From Cololabis saira (Eukaryota > Chordata > Actinopteri > Beloniformes > Belonidae), in assembly GCF_033807715.1 (NCBI RefSeq), contig NC_084597.1, positions 9,114,843-9,178,842 on the forward strand: 64,000 bases of DNA. The letters are read 5' to 3'. Of this stretch, positions 33,216 to 45,286 are shown piece after piece (position 1 is the stretch's first letter; each line of letters begins with the position of its first letter). The translations under genes were made by a program, and so were the position numbers. The notes under the pieces are model-generated. The model ran no database searches and was not told the DNA's origin. It worked only from the letters and a program-made list of their open reading frames with translations.

Positions 33216-34134
33216 CAATGGCGAAACAACTGAGCACCGAGCCCCGATGCAAGATCATTAAACCGGGCCCTGCCCATCACAATGCAAAACAGACACGCTG
33301 TGATTGACGCAATCTCACAGCAGATGCATCACCATTCAAATGACAACGGGCACTACTGACAGCTTTAACTCTTAACACAACCACAGCGCAGATAGATATG
33401 TTTAAAAAAAAATCCCATATATGTAGCACATATTAACCAACAGCATAACGCACATGGTGCGCCGGTGTGCGACAGAACACCGGCAGTGCAACAGCTGAGA
33501 ATAAACCCACACAGCGCACGGATTGAAATTTGGTGGCACAGCGGCACACCACAAATAAAAACATCATAAACACGCATAAACACAAACAAACTAGTGATAG
33601 ACTATCACTATAACAAATATTAATAATAATGGGTCATTACTTACAATTACAGTTTGACTTTTCAGGCCTTCCGCTGGGCAAAGTCATTAATTAATTCCTG
33701 ACAACAGTTCAACTCTCAAGCCTGAATTATGGTTCCGCGTTAAATCGACGCCGTAGGGTACGGCGTAGGGTACGCGGCGACGCGCGCTGTACGGTGCGCG
33801 TCGCCGCGTACCCTACGCCGTAACCTGCGTTGGTGTAACGCGGAACCATAAATCAGCCTTAACTCCTTTCCTCTCCTCACTCGCCAACTCTTCCTCTACG
33901 CAAATATGGGTTACACATGCGCACTACACCGACATCATCCGAGATCATCTATAAATTAAATTTTTTATTTAAACTAGATATATATTTATAACCAGCCCAT
34001 AACATTGATGTAAAAAAAAAAAAAAAAAAAAAAGTCCAAGCCCGCACGTCCCCAGGTCCTGCGCGTGCGGGCCCTGGACACGTGCGGGCCCCTATGCAGT
34101 CGCATTGTCTGCATATATGGTAGTTTCGCCACTG
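33216..34134. mobile_element. hAT-type non-autonomous element
   Basis: Ends CAATGGCGAAACAAC and the complement of CAGTGGCGAAACTAC, with a perfect 8-bp duplication CCTCCGGT at 33208-33215 and 34135-34142. It contains a CpG-rich palindromic MITE (33718-33860) and a poly-A run at 34013-34033. No transposase is seen. Confidence 0.9.
33718..33860. mobile_element. CpG-rich palindromic MITE, copy 4
   Basis: The best preserved copy: aagcctgaattatggttccg at the left mirrored by cgcggaaccataaatcagcc at the right. The core gtagggtacgcggcgacgcg pairs with cgcgtcgccgcgtaccctac. It should fold into an almost continuous hairpin. Confidence 0.85.
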
Positions 34135-34430
34135 CCTCCGGTGTCCCAGCTGGAAGCCATTTTAAACTGACTGAAATTCACATCACATAGTGGTTTAAAT
34201 GGCGTCATGTGATTGGCTGATGAATAAATCGTCCCCCACGTGGGGTGCGTTCTTATGATTGGCTGACACAAGGAAGATATGTAATTGGTTGCAGATCATT
34301 CCGTGTTTAAAAAGAGACATTTGTGGATTGAGGCAAGTCAGCAGGGGCGCCTCCAAAAAATTTTCATAGGGGTGGCCAGATGGGGCCACTTAAATTATTG
34401 GGATGGACACCAAAACTACTCATTCACTCA

Positions 34431-35373
34431 TCACTCATCTTCTTCCGCTTGTCCGTTCCCGGGTCGCGGGGGCAGCAGCCTCAGCAGGGATGCCCAGACT
34501 TCCCTCACCCCAGACACTTCCTCCAGCTCTTCCGGGGGGAGTCCAAGGCGTTCCCAGGCCAGCCGAGAGACATAGTCTCTCCAGCGTGTCCTGGGTCTTC
34601 CTCGGGGTCTCCTCCCGGTGGGACATGCCTGGAACACCTCCCTAGGGAGGCGTCCAGGAGGCATCCGGTACAGATGCCCAAGCCACCTCAGCTGACTCAT
34701 CTCAATGTGAAGGAGCAGCGGCTCGACTCCGAGCTCCTCCCGGGTGACCGAACTCCTCATCCTGCGGAGGAAACTCATCTCGGCCGCTTGTATCCGCGAT
34801 CTTGTCCTTTCGGTCACTACCCAAATTTCATGACCATAGGTGAGGGTAGGTGCGTAGATTGACCGGTAAATCGAGAGCTTCGCCTTTCGGCTATGCTCCC
34901 TCATCACCACGACGGTCCGGTACATACATAACTGCGGACGCTGCACCGATCCGTCTGTCAATCTCACGCTCAGTCGTTCCCTCACTCGTGAAAAAGACCC
35001 CGAGATACTTGAACTCCTCCACCTGAGGCAGGACTTCTCCACCCACCCGGAGAAGGCATACCACCCTTTTCCGATGGAAAACCATGGCCTCGGATTTGGA
35101 GGTGCTGATTCTCATCCCTGCCGCGTCGCACTCGGCCGCAAACTGCCCCAGCACATGCTGAAGGTCCCGGTCCGAAGAAGCCAACAGAACAACATCCGCA
35201 AAAAGCAGAGATGAAATCCTGTGGTTCCCAAACCGGATCCCCTCCGGCCCCTGGCTGCGCCTAGAAATCCTGTCCATAATAATTATGAACAGGACCGGTG
35301 ACAAAGGGCAGCCCTGCCGGAGTCCAACATGCACCGGGAACAAGTCTGATCTACTGCCGGCAATGCGAACCAA
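34431..35373 (-). pseudogene. RTE/Rex3-like LINE fragment, frameshifted
   Basis: Minus strand. 35373-34891 encodes the reverse-transcriptase palm with VGLRQGCPLSPVLFIIIMDR, SSLLFADVVLLASS and CDAAGMRISTSKSEAMVFHR. After a frame change, 35042-34431 encodes KAKLSIYRSIYAPTLTYGHE, ERTRSRIQAAEMSFLRRM and RRPRGRPRTRWRDYVSRLAW. The catalytic ADD is ADV here, so the enzyme is dead even without the frameshift. The exact clade is not certain. Confidence 0.85.
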
Positions 35374-35978
35374 ACTCCTGCTCCACCAAAACTAAAAGCC
35401 ATTATTACAGAATTTTGTGAGCGGTAAACTAGTGGCTACAGAGGTGGGCTTAGGTCTGGAGAACCCACGTTCAAGCCCCGAAATGGCAACCAGGGTCAAC
35501 CACATTGGGGCCATGAGCAAGGCCCTTAACCCTAATTGCTTGCTGGCTAAAATGGTGTGTTTGTTCTCTTAGATGTAAGTCGCTTTGGAGAAAAGCCCCC
35601 CCGAGAAAAACTAAATGACAGTAGTAGTATACATGCTCCGAAATGCCTACTGATGTGCTTTTGGCCCAAATGATTTGGGATGAACCGCATAACTGACGAT
35701 ATAATCTATGTGACCGGCAAGTGTTTTTTTTTGTTTATTGAGGCAAGTGGGGTGGTCAGCAAATTTGTAGGGGGGGCGGTGGCCACCCCTGTCCACCCCC
35801 TGGTGGCACCACTGCAAGTCAGGGGAGTCTCAAAATTAGTACACAAATGCAGCGAAGTCCAGAGACCAAAAACCGTTTGTAAATCAGGTTATATTTGTGT
35901 ATCTTGTACTACGCACGTGTGAATTGTCCTGTGCATTAGGAATCGTCTGTGCATTTGTGACTACTGAGACTGTTCTAA

Positions 35979-36565
35979 TGGCCCTTTTCCACTAGTACCT
36001 ACTCAGCGTGTTTCTACTCGCCACGCCCCCGTCTTGAGCTTTTCCACTACGGGCCGAGGCGGGTGGAGCCGTGCCAAGCAGATACTTTTTCTGTACCGAG
36101 GCTGCCGAGGTTCTAAGACGTCATCACACTACACGCCACCGATTGGTCGGGGGGCGGGGCCGTCAGACGTTTGAATCAGGAAGCGGGAGTCAGCGCGAGA
36201 ACGACTTTTATTATACAGCGCAAACATCTGTTTGCTGATCCAACTCTGAGGTGCAGATGTTCATAAACCTGGTGGCTGACGAGAGAATTAAAAAAGGGAT
36301 GTAGACGGGCGATAAGGAACGATCAGATCCACCAGGTGCTCTGTTTTACTCTCAGCCGCTTGGGGTCCAGCTGATTTCTCATCAGCGCAGACACAAACAA
36401 AGGGGTTGCGCAATCGAGTACGTCACAGCAGCTTCACCCCAACCCGCCCACTTCTCACCTGGGTGTGGAAAAACAAACGAGGACGAAGCGGGTGGAGGCG
36501 GTACGAGGCGTGATGAGCCGTCCCGAGCCGGGGCGCGCTGAGTAGGTACCAGTGGAAAAGCGCCA
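35979..36565. mobile_element. Harbinger-like MITE
   Basis: Inverted ends TGGCCCTTTTCCACT and the complement of TGGCGCTTTTCCACT, then tagtacctactcagcg-like inner ends. It is flanked by TAA at 35976-35978 and 36566-36568, the 3-bp duplication usual for PIF/Harbinger. A degenerate end of the same family is at 36733-36790. Confidence 0.88.
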
Positions 36566-36568
36566 TAA

Positions 36569-36725
36569 GAGGCAGCATGGTGGCTTAATGGTTAGCACTA
36601 TCATCTCACAGTGAGAAGGTTCCCGGTTCAACTCCCTGGCACGGCGGGAGTATTTCTGTGTGGAGTTTCCAAAAACATGCATACAAGGTTGATGATGTGA
36701 GTAGTGCGAGTGTGTCTGGTTGTCT
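36569..36725 (+). repeat. tRNA-derived SINE, truncated
   Basis: Starts gaggcagcatggtggcttaa with the tggttagcact A-box region and ggttcaactccc B-box region, followed by tctgtgtggagtttccaaaa. It directly abuts the right duplication of the Harbinger-like MITE. Confidence 0.75.
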
Positions 36726-36789
36726 ATTCTATTGGCACTTTTCCACTAGTAGGCTACCTACTCGGCTCTACTCATCCTAGTTTCTTTTC

Positions 36790-37285
36790 CATAACAATTC
36801 AGCACCTCCACAACAAGTATATCCGCCCCATAAGATTTCTAAACGGGGATTTTAACTGAATGGCAACATATTCAAAGGAGTCAAATTGGCCGTAAGAGAT
36901 TTTCTTGCATTGGAAGCTGTCCTTGAACAGAGTGGCAAGTGCTTCACTAAAGAAACTAGGGGGAAGAATTTCCCCATTGTGGCATTAATGTAATACATTT
37001 ATTTATTTATTTATTTATTTTATAGACATGTTTGCCGTGTAAACAAGGATTCATTTGTTGTTATTTATGTGTTTGTTAAGGAAACTGACATGAGTCGTTT
37101 ATCCGTTGAATCTAAAAAAGCAGTTGGGTCTATCGCTTTTATTTACACAGTTTGAGAAAAAGACGAAATAGCCTTTATGAGCAATTGACATCTGTTGCAT
37201 GATATTATGAGGGAAAGAGTTAAAAGCATGAATTTAATCTTTGAACTTAGATTAACATACACAGACTTTGAAGCCATTCAGGATG

Positions 37286-37341
<56 letters not shown>

Positions 37342-38545
37342 TGTGTGTGTGTGTGTGTGTGTGTTTTATACACTGTGTAATGATCCTAATGAATAAATTA
37401 TGCCTTTGTGTTGTCTGTAGTTTAAAGCTGGCATCCTGTGTCGGCCTGAATGAGGGTAATGGTTGACAAAATTGTCTGTAGGGTGACATAGCTCATGTTG
37501 GTCACCCTACACACAATCAAGGTACACAAGTAAGCCGTGTGATTTGATATAGCCTCAACCCATTTGTAATTTCACTGGCTAGCACTTGACGTGTAGCCGT
37601 AACTTGATTGGCTGATATTTGTGTCGATGCCTGACAAGTTTAACTTTTTTCACCCTTTGATGAAAACTGTGCTTCTTCGGCAATGATACAACTCTACAGT
37701 TCAGTTCACCAACACTTGACATCGCCCCATTCAAAGTCAATGGACAAAGCAGTCTTTATGGTTCCAACACATACATGTAAATGGGAGATAAAACCATAGA
37801 CTGTATAACCAGAACGGTAATGTAACCCATAGGTTTTCTGAATAGTGCTTTTAAAGCTCTACTCAGATCCCCCTTGCCACTCATGGAGTTTGACTTATTG
37901 CAGTTGCCTGCAGGTCCATCAAGCATACTGGCGTGGGACTTGTAGGATGTTCAATGGTGGGTCCCTGTACACTTCTGCCTGGAAGACCCCTGAAATGATC
38001 TGTAGCTCCTTCAGATGAGCTGTTAAGCGACCAGTGGACACCTGCAGCCACAAAATGTGCCATTTCAAATGTAATTTCAGCGAAATGACCCCGGGGTTTA
38101 GCCAACACATCATTAGCAAAAGCTGCCTGCTGCTGATGCTTTTTCCTCGGCCCCTTCCAGCTCAACCCAGAGCCAGTCACAGCAGTCTGTTAGTGCTATT
38201 AACAGCACACCAATGTGTATTCTCTTTAAAATACTAATGATTATGCTCTGTGGGGTCTTAAATTCACAGCTCAGAGGCTATGCTCTGAAGTCAGTCAGCG
38301 CTAAGTGGAAAACAAGCCATTGGTTGTGCTGGCTGCCAATCAAAACACCATCGCCCTAATTATCCATACATTTCTTGTTTTCAGCTCCAAAGGTGCACAT
38401 TTTAATGGTGGTCAAAGGAGACTGACTCGCCTTTGTATCCAGCTCCTAGTGGTCAGTGCAGAAACTGCAAGTCTCTATACTTCCACACTGTCCTCAACCC
38501 AGAAGACCAGTTGTTGCCCCTGGGGTAAAAAGAAAAATAATTAAA
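36790..38545. other. Intergenic DNA with (GT)n at 37287-37364
   Basis: An interrupted GT microsatellite lies at 37287-37364. A phrase seen in other fish repeats (aaagtcaatggacaaagc) is near 37735. No exon is recognised. Confidence 0.6.
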
Positions 38546-38794
38546 AATCAAAGCTGCAAGCAGCGATGAACGGGCCCTTGAGCGTGCAATTTTCACCAAT
38601 AAAGGTCAAGAACTCAAAACTAAGTCTGATGACACCACCCATGACTCTTTATGTCAAACCATTCAAAAGTTATGGCAGAAAATAGGAACTATCACATATC
38701 GGCCAATCAGAAGAAGGGGCGGGGCTAGTTTGCACCAATTAAGGTGAAGGACTCAAAACCGAGTCAGATGACACCACCCACGACTCTGTATGTC

Positions 38795-39618
38795 CAACCC
38801 AGTCTCACATAAAAATGTACCCTGCCTGCGTTGGTCCAAAGTGCAAAAACGTAGAGGGGTTACAATAATAGCCCTTGAATTGTTACATTGTTAAATTTTT
38901 TCTGTCGTTTTGCGTCCAAGCCAAAAAACATGGCGGACATTTCTCACCCATCAGGACTGTATGGAAGGGTGCGTCATCACGGGGCGTTTTATGGTTGCTT
39001 AGCAACGCGTGTTCTGTGTCAGTTGTCAGCTGTTAGTTGTCAGCTGTTAGTTGTCAGCTGTTAGTTGTCTAATGTGACTACAAATATGGCATTGATTAGC
39101 ATAAAGCTGTATAGTATGACTCTAGGGAAATGTAGTTCTTAGCAAATATTGTTTTTTTTTCTCACAAAAATGGAGGGTGTTAATACTAAAATAAGAGTGC
39201 ACATAGTATTTTAAGGGCATGATACACACATTTGTGTAAAAATATTTTAAATATATAATTGTTAAATGTGTGAAAATTAATTTTAACCATGTTTTACCCT
39301 TATATTATAGCGACACCTAGTGATGACTACTCTGGCATGATACATTAGATCAAGAGCTTTCCATAACAGTTGGTTTCATGTCTGTAGTCCCTTTTATTGC
39401 GGAGTCATTTTGTGTTTTTTCACAAAAAAATGAGAAATGTCCGCCATGTTTTTTGCTGTCACGGCCAGAATCTTGAAAGTCTCGTGACTTGGACGCAAAA
39501 CGAATAGGCAGAAAAAATGTAACAATGTAACAATTCAAGGGCTATTATTGTAACCCCTCTACGTTTTTGCACTTTGGACCAACGTAGGCAGGGTACGTTT
39601 TTATGTGAGAATGGGTTG
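38795..39618. mobile_element. Long-TIR non-autonomous transposon
   Basis: TIRs of well over 100 bp: CAACCCAGTCTCACATAAAA at the left against CAACCCATTCTCACATAAAA read from the right, continuing through gtgcaaaaacgtagaggggt and acatggcggacatttctca. A 7-bp duplication GTATGTC lies at 38788-38794 and 39619-39625. A 14-bp motif (ttagttgtcagctg) is tandemly repeated at 39015-39070. Confidence 0.88.
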
Positions 39619-40221
39619 GTATGTCATACTATTCAAAAGGTATGGCAGAAAATAGTAACTATGAAATAACGACCAATCAGAAGAAGGGGCGGAGCTAATT
39701 TACACCAATGAAAGTTAAGGACTCTAAACCAAATCCAATGACACCACCCACATGTCTGTATCACAACCCGTTCAAAAGTTATAGCAGAGAATAGGGACTA
39801 TCAAATATTGACCAATCAGAAGAAGGGGCGGGGTCAATGAAGGTCAAAGACTCAAAACCGAGTCCAATGAAACCACCCACGACACTCTATGTCAAACCAT
39901 TCAAAAATTATGGCACAAAAAAGGAACTATCAAATATCGACCAATCAGCTATTAGTATCACTTCCTGTTTAACGTTGAAGTTTCAGGCGGCACCACGGCC
40001 ACGCCCTTTCACGAAAACTCACGATTTTGATAAGTTTTCATCGTTAACGTCGTTTGTGTCTCCTGAGCGAGTTTTATGTCGAACGGACGATCCTGCTAGG
40101 AGGAGTTCGTTAAAGTACGACACGTGAAAATGGCATAAATTTTGGCAAAATTACACGATTAATTCAGAAAGACCGACTTACTGTTCGGTTTCGGCCATGG
40201 CGCCAAGAGACTTTTCTTTAA

Positions 40222-40708
40222 AGGGGACCTATTATGAAAAACAGGTTTTCTCTTGCTTTAACATATATAAAGTGGTTTCCCCTCAGCCTGCCAACTCAGA
40301 GAAGGAGGAAAGCAACCAAATTCTGCAGTGTCTGTACAGCCCGGATGAGCCATCCAGTGTGATGTGGCTTCTACGAGCCGTTCAGATTCTGCTCCCGTCG
40401 TTACGTAACGATGGGAGCGATTTACATAGTTGAAACCACGCCCACAACTAACTCCGCTGGCTGGAGCTTCTGCCATTTTTTCATAGCGGTGTATCGCGTC
40501 ATTCAGGCAGCCAATCAGCACAGTGCCTCATTATCATAGCCCCGCCCACTCAGAATCCTGCATAGATAATGAGCTTAGAGAATGGGATGATAAAGACATG
40601 GCTCAGAGGCGGAATTTCTCATTTATTTAGCAAAAACAATCAAAAGCTTGTTTTTAAGACATTCAAGGCCTGTTTAAAATAGGTATTAGATGCCATAATA
40701 GGTCCCCT
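40222..40708. mobile_element. piggyBac-like MITE, copy B
   Basis: Ends AGGGGACCTATTATG and complement, with perfect TTAA at 40218-40221 and 40709-40712. Same family as 7065-7890 but about 340 bp shorter. Confidence 0.9.
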
Positions 40709-41009
40709 TTAAGTTGCGACATGATACAGGTGTGTACCGATTTTCGTGCATGTACGTCAAACCGTATTATGGGGCTTGAGGCACAAAGTTTTCTAGGGGG
40801 CACTGTTGAGCCATTAGGGAACGCCCATTAATGCAAAGCATTAAATATCACATTTTTCGCCAGGCCTGGCTTGCGTGCAAAATTTGGTGACTTTTGGGGC
40901 ACGTTTAGGGGGAAAAAAGGCCCTCATTTCGTCGGAAGAAGGAAAAAAAAAAAAAAAATTCCTACAGATACAATAGGGCCTTCGCACTGTCAGTGCTCGG
41001 GCCCTAAAA

Positions 41010-43500
41010 AAATTAAAAAGGTGATCAAATCCATGTGAATTCATACATCACGTGGGTGTTTAGACACTGGATTAAACTGAATTCCTCAGGTAAGCCAGAA
41101 ACAGTGCACTTGATTTTTATGTTTTTGTTCTTGCTTTTGCGTCTTCCAAAATATTGTGGGTTTTTTTTGTTAGTTTGTTTGTTTTTTTGTTGTTTTTGTT
41201 GTACTCTAGCTTTATAAATCTATGAATATTCTAGGACTAAAATACATCTCTGAACTCTTGATTGATTATAAACCAGGCAGAACGGTCAGGTCGTCATGAC
41301 CACGCCCACTTTCTGTACCCAGACTTATAACCAAACACGATGAAACAGCGTTCATCTTTTATGCTCTTCACCTCTGTAACAAACTCCCAGAAGGCACCAT
41401 GGCTCCTGAAACTCTCATTTGCTTTAAGTCAAGACCTTTTTATTTATTGTTGCATGTCAGTAATCCACCATAACGCACTGCAACCTTTATTTCTTGAATC
41501 TTATTTGTTTAGTTCTTTTGAACTCATGTCTTTAATTTCAGCTTTTAAGTGGTAGTGGTCGCAATAATGACATCAGAAGTGATATGCAGCACTAGTTGAC
41601 TTGGATGTTTCAGGAAATTTCCTCTTTTGAGTTGGTAAAGATCTGGAGGCTGATGCACACCTAAAAAACAGGTGCGTTGGAGTAGGTAGGAGTGAACAAA
41701 GGAAAAAAGGGGTCTCCCACACACTGTCAAGTCACTTGCAAAGACTTTAATAAAGCAAACAAACAATGTTTCGGTCCACAGGACCTCTCTCAAGCAGAAT
41801 TTTTTTTAAAAAGAACATTTCAGGCAAATATATGGCCTACTATAGCTAGGACAGCCAATCACCGGCGCTTTTGAGTTGGTGAATTCCTCAAGAGATGCGC
41901 GTCTATTTGAACTTTTCATTTAAGATAAACACAGCCCTAAATTAAAAAACTAAATTAAATTTAAATTCAAAGTCCAACAGTTTCCTAAGGATTCCTGTGT
42001 TTCACGAGGATTCCTGCAGTTTGTGATTTTCTTCAAGGCTGTTTTAGATCTATGAAATCCGACATGATGGTTTGAGAAGCTTACAGACAAACTGCAGCCA
42101 TAATGCATGGTCACGCAGTAGCTACTGGGCTGCTGGTTATAAGGAAGCCCCAACACACAGTATACCCTGCTTTATCACACATTTGCCCTCTACACTGGAC
42201 CATAATTCACGTAGGGATATCTGGTGTCTCTAAACTGGTAATTTAGACCGTAAACTAACTGTGATAACATATGAGATTAAACATATTCTTACATTATATT
42301 TGACTTGTGTAACACCCCCCCTGCTGCCCATTCAATAGAATACAGTTTTAATGCGCTTCCTTTTTGGTTTAATTTTATAGACGAAGGGAAAGGCTTTGTC
42401 TGTTTTCTCTAAGAAATTCATTTTACAAAGGTATCTTTGTGTCCATGTGTGTGTGTGTTACCAAACATCTGCAAACTCTACAGTGTTCTACCTATAATAG
42501 ACTGAGACAACAACAAACATTGCCATAATTGAAAGTTAGCCTGGGGTATAGCTTTTAAATCAGAGAAAGTGGTATTTATGAGCTGTTTTCCATGCTGCAA
42601 CCTTCCTCGATTAAAAAGATTTACAAAAGTACAAATATGATTTGAGTCTAAATAGACAGGTTTTAGATAAAGTGATATTTATGAGCTGCTTGAGATTCAA
42701 AACATATCTTTTTGTGTGAGTTTTTTTATCAAGTAACTTGGTGGAGAAAAAGAAATTCAAATTAAAACAAGGTTTGAGAGCCTCACAGCCGTACATACTG
42801 TGACTGTGTGACAACCATCTAATTACTGAATAAAGACTTTGCTGCCTGCTAAATGTGATCAGTGTTTAGTTTGTGACATTATTCTTTTCTTTTTTTTGAA
42901 AATGCCATTAAATTGTATTTTTGTATGCTGATATTTGTTTCCCAGTGTCTTGATTTTTTTAAATGCAGAAATCGTGCCCATCGATACAATGAATGAATTT
43001 TTGTGGCAGGTTCACGTTTCACTTTGAGACTGGATAGATCTGAGTCACAACATGTGATTCATTCTTCTCCAGTCAACGAAAGTTGTGGCGTGATAATATT
43101 TTTGATCTGCTTGTAACTGTCTACATGACTTGTCGTCTGCTGTCATAAACAATAAATAAATGGATTGATCCACAGACATAAGTTAATGCTTTGTAGCCTC
43201 TGCTAGTGATGAGGCCTTCGTCATCAAGGTTAGACATAGAGACTCTAATGTAAATGTCTTAATGGGATCATGCAGTACCAGTTAAAACGTCTCACATGCT
43301 CAACTGGTGTTACTCGGATGCAAGATCCTAAAGACTAAAGATGAATGTTGGATAGTGAACATGGTGTGGAGCTCATTTCTCACTCCCTTTTGTTTTAAAG
43401 AAATAAACGGAAGAATTTTTTGTGATTCTGAATGATTCTTTAAAAAGATAATAACATCTATATGACTGAGTTACATTAAATGGATATCATAAACAGCATC
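41010..43500. other. Intergenic DNA, scattered repeat scraps
   Basis: Near 41340-41470 a plus-strand LINE-tail-like frame occurs (cacctctgtaacaaactccc ... ctttaagtcaagaccttttt). Near 41700-41790 a phrase common to dispersed repeats appears (caatgtttcggtccacagga). No gene is supported. Confidence 0.5.
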
Positions 43501-43582
43501 TTATGACTTGGTGTTGTTGAGCACTGTTGCTTCACAGCAAGAAGATTCCTGGTTTGATTCCCGGCAAAAGCCTGTTGGTTAT

Positions 43583-44028
43583 TGTGGCAGGGTGGAGAGG
43601 TGGATGGGACACGCGCACCTGTGTCCCATCCGCCTGAGTGGATCTCTCCACCTTGCCTGACTTATAAGACGGAGCTGGACAGCAGAAAAGGGGTCCTGTG
43701 AAGCTGCTGTGGGTGAACTGCTGTAATAAAAGGGTCTGCACGAAACTCCGTGTCCTCTCCATCCTGTCGGTCGGGCCCCCGTAGCACTCGCCCTGCTACA
43801 CTGGCGCCCAACGTGGGGCCCGATGGGAGGAGAGGCATGGAGTTTCGTGCAGACCCTTTTATTACAGCAGTTCACCCACACACAGTACAGAAGCACCTTC
43901 ACAGCAGCTTCACAGGACCCCTTTTCTGCTGTCCAGCTCCGTCTTATAAGTCAGGCAAGGTGGAGAGATCCACTCAGGCGGATGGGACACAGGTGCGCGT
44001 GTCCCATCCACCTCTCCACCCTGCCACA
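43583..44028. mobile_element. Palindromic LTR structure: LTR, PBS, inverted partial LTR
   Basis: An LTR of about 218 bp (43583-43800, TGTGG...CTACA, with an aataaa-like signal) is followed at 43802-43819 by tggcgcccaacgtggggc, which matches a tRNA-Lys-type primer-binding site. From about 43838 the LTR recurs in inverted orientation to 44028, where it ends ...CCACA. It lacks the distal part of the LTR and carries about 23 extra bases. GTTAT is duplicated at 43578-43582 and 44029-44033. No gag or pol is present. Confidence 0.85.
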
Positions 44029-44139
44029 GTTATGTGTGGTGTTTTCTCTGTGCTGGTGTGGGTTTTCTCTTTGGCTCCCAGATAGTCCAAAACTATATAT
44101 TAGATTAATTGGTGATTATAGATTGGCCATAGATGTGAG

Positions 44140-44854
44140 CAGTACTCGAGTTGAGGGGGGATGAGGGGGGATGGCATCCCCTCCTGAAATAAAAATGGTC
44201 AAAATCATCCCCCCTGTAAAACTGCCATCCACCCTGTCCATCCCTTATGTCATTTCATCAATGAATGTGTCATTACTGCTATTTCAACATTTAGAGTCAC
44301 CACCAGAAAAATAACTTATTTGACAATTTTCACTTGAAATAAGTAGGAAAATCTGCCAGTGGGATTTATCCTGCAAGCAAAAAAATCTTGTTTCACTCGC
44401 AGATTTTTCTACTTATTTCAAGTGAAAATCTACTTGAAACAGGTGAAAATTGTTGTTTTTTCCAGTGATGAGTCTTGTTTTAAGTGTAATGAGATTTTTT
44501 TTTACTAAAATGAGACATTTTAACTAAAAATAAGACAAATATTCTTAAGATTTTGAGTTTTTGCAGTGATTCATTTCACTTATCCTGTGAAGGACAGAGT
44601 CATATTGATAAGTTCAGAAAACTGTTTTTTATTGTTGTGTTTTGATGTATTTGATGTAAGCCCGGTGGATATTTAAAGCTTACAGAAGGCTGCATTTAAC
44701 TGCTGCTATGTCATTCCTGCAGTATTTCTGCAGGTGTTTTGGTCAGTGCTATTATTTGTAATATATTATATTATTTGTAATCAGCACAAATTATTTGTCC
44801 CCATATGATAAAATCCACCATCCCCCCTGATTTTTTTTTACAACTCGAGTACTG
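44140..44854. mobile_element. hAT-type MITE with CAGTACTCGAGTTG ends
   Basis: Inverted ends CAGTACTCGAGTTG and complement, with a perfect 8-bp duplication GATGTGAG at 44132-44139 and 44855-44862. The interior (about 44290-44567) contains another repeat with attttcacttgaaataagta inverted arms and a gtttttgcagtg end, probably a second, older MITE. Confidence 0.9.
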
Positions 44855-45286
44855 GATGTGAGTGTATGTGTATGACACTGACCCCCTTTGACACCAAACA
44901 GGAAGTGAATAGATCCGTGAATATGAATTAGTGGATAAGTGATGGATGGAGCGGTTGAAATCGGTTCTACAAATTGTATTGATCCTCAACAGTAGGCTAC
45001 ACGCTCCTTTCCTGGCTTAAAAATAACACAACAATTTCGAAAATATAAAAGTTTTAATACCTATAGCCTATTCTCTGAAAAAGAGTCTCTCGCGTCTCTG
45101 AGTCCTTAACTGACCTGAATTACGCTGAAAATGTTTTGTTGACGGAAACTTCGGAACGAAGGACTCCGTTTTTCTTTTATGTGACCTATTCTATGACTTT
45201 GATGAAAATACTTTTTATAACCCCGCCCTCCTGATCCTCACTGAGAAAGATAACAATTCCAAGAAGTCGCCTTCATCCCCCAGCGA

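Larger units (their letters stand above)
38549..41006. mobile_element. Composite repeat starting gctgcaagcagcgatgaacg
   Basis: The left end agctgcaagcagcgatgaac gggccc and the right end cagtgctcgggccct bound a repeat. Its left half is built from about four degenerate units of 110-130 bp, each with ccaatcagaagaaggggcgg and gacaccaccca. It is interrupted by 38795-39618 and 40222-40708. No coding sequence is seen. Confidence 0.75.
43505..44960 (+). mobile_element. tRNA-derived SINE interrupted twice
   Basis: The SINE head (agcactgttgcttcacagca, ggtttgattccc) runs to 43582, resumes at 44034 (gtgtggtgttttctctgtgc ... gtgggttttctctttggctc) to 44139, and ends after 44863 with a ggataagtgatggatgga tail. 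The gaps are exactly the two elements at 43583-44028 and 44140-44854. Confidence 0.8.
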
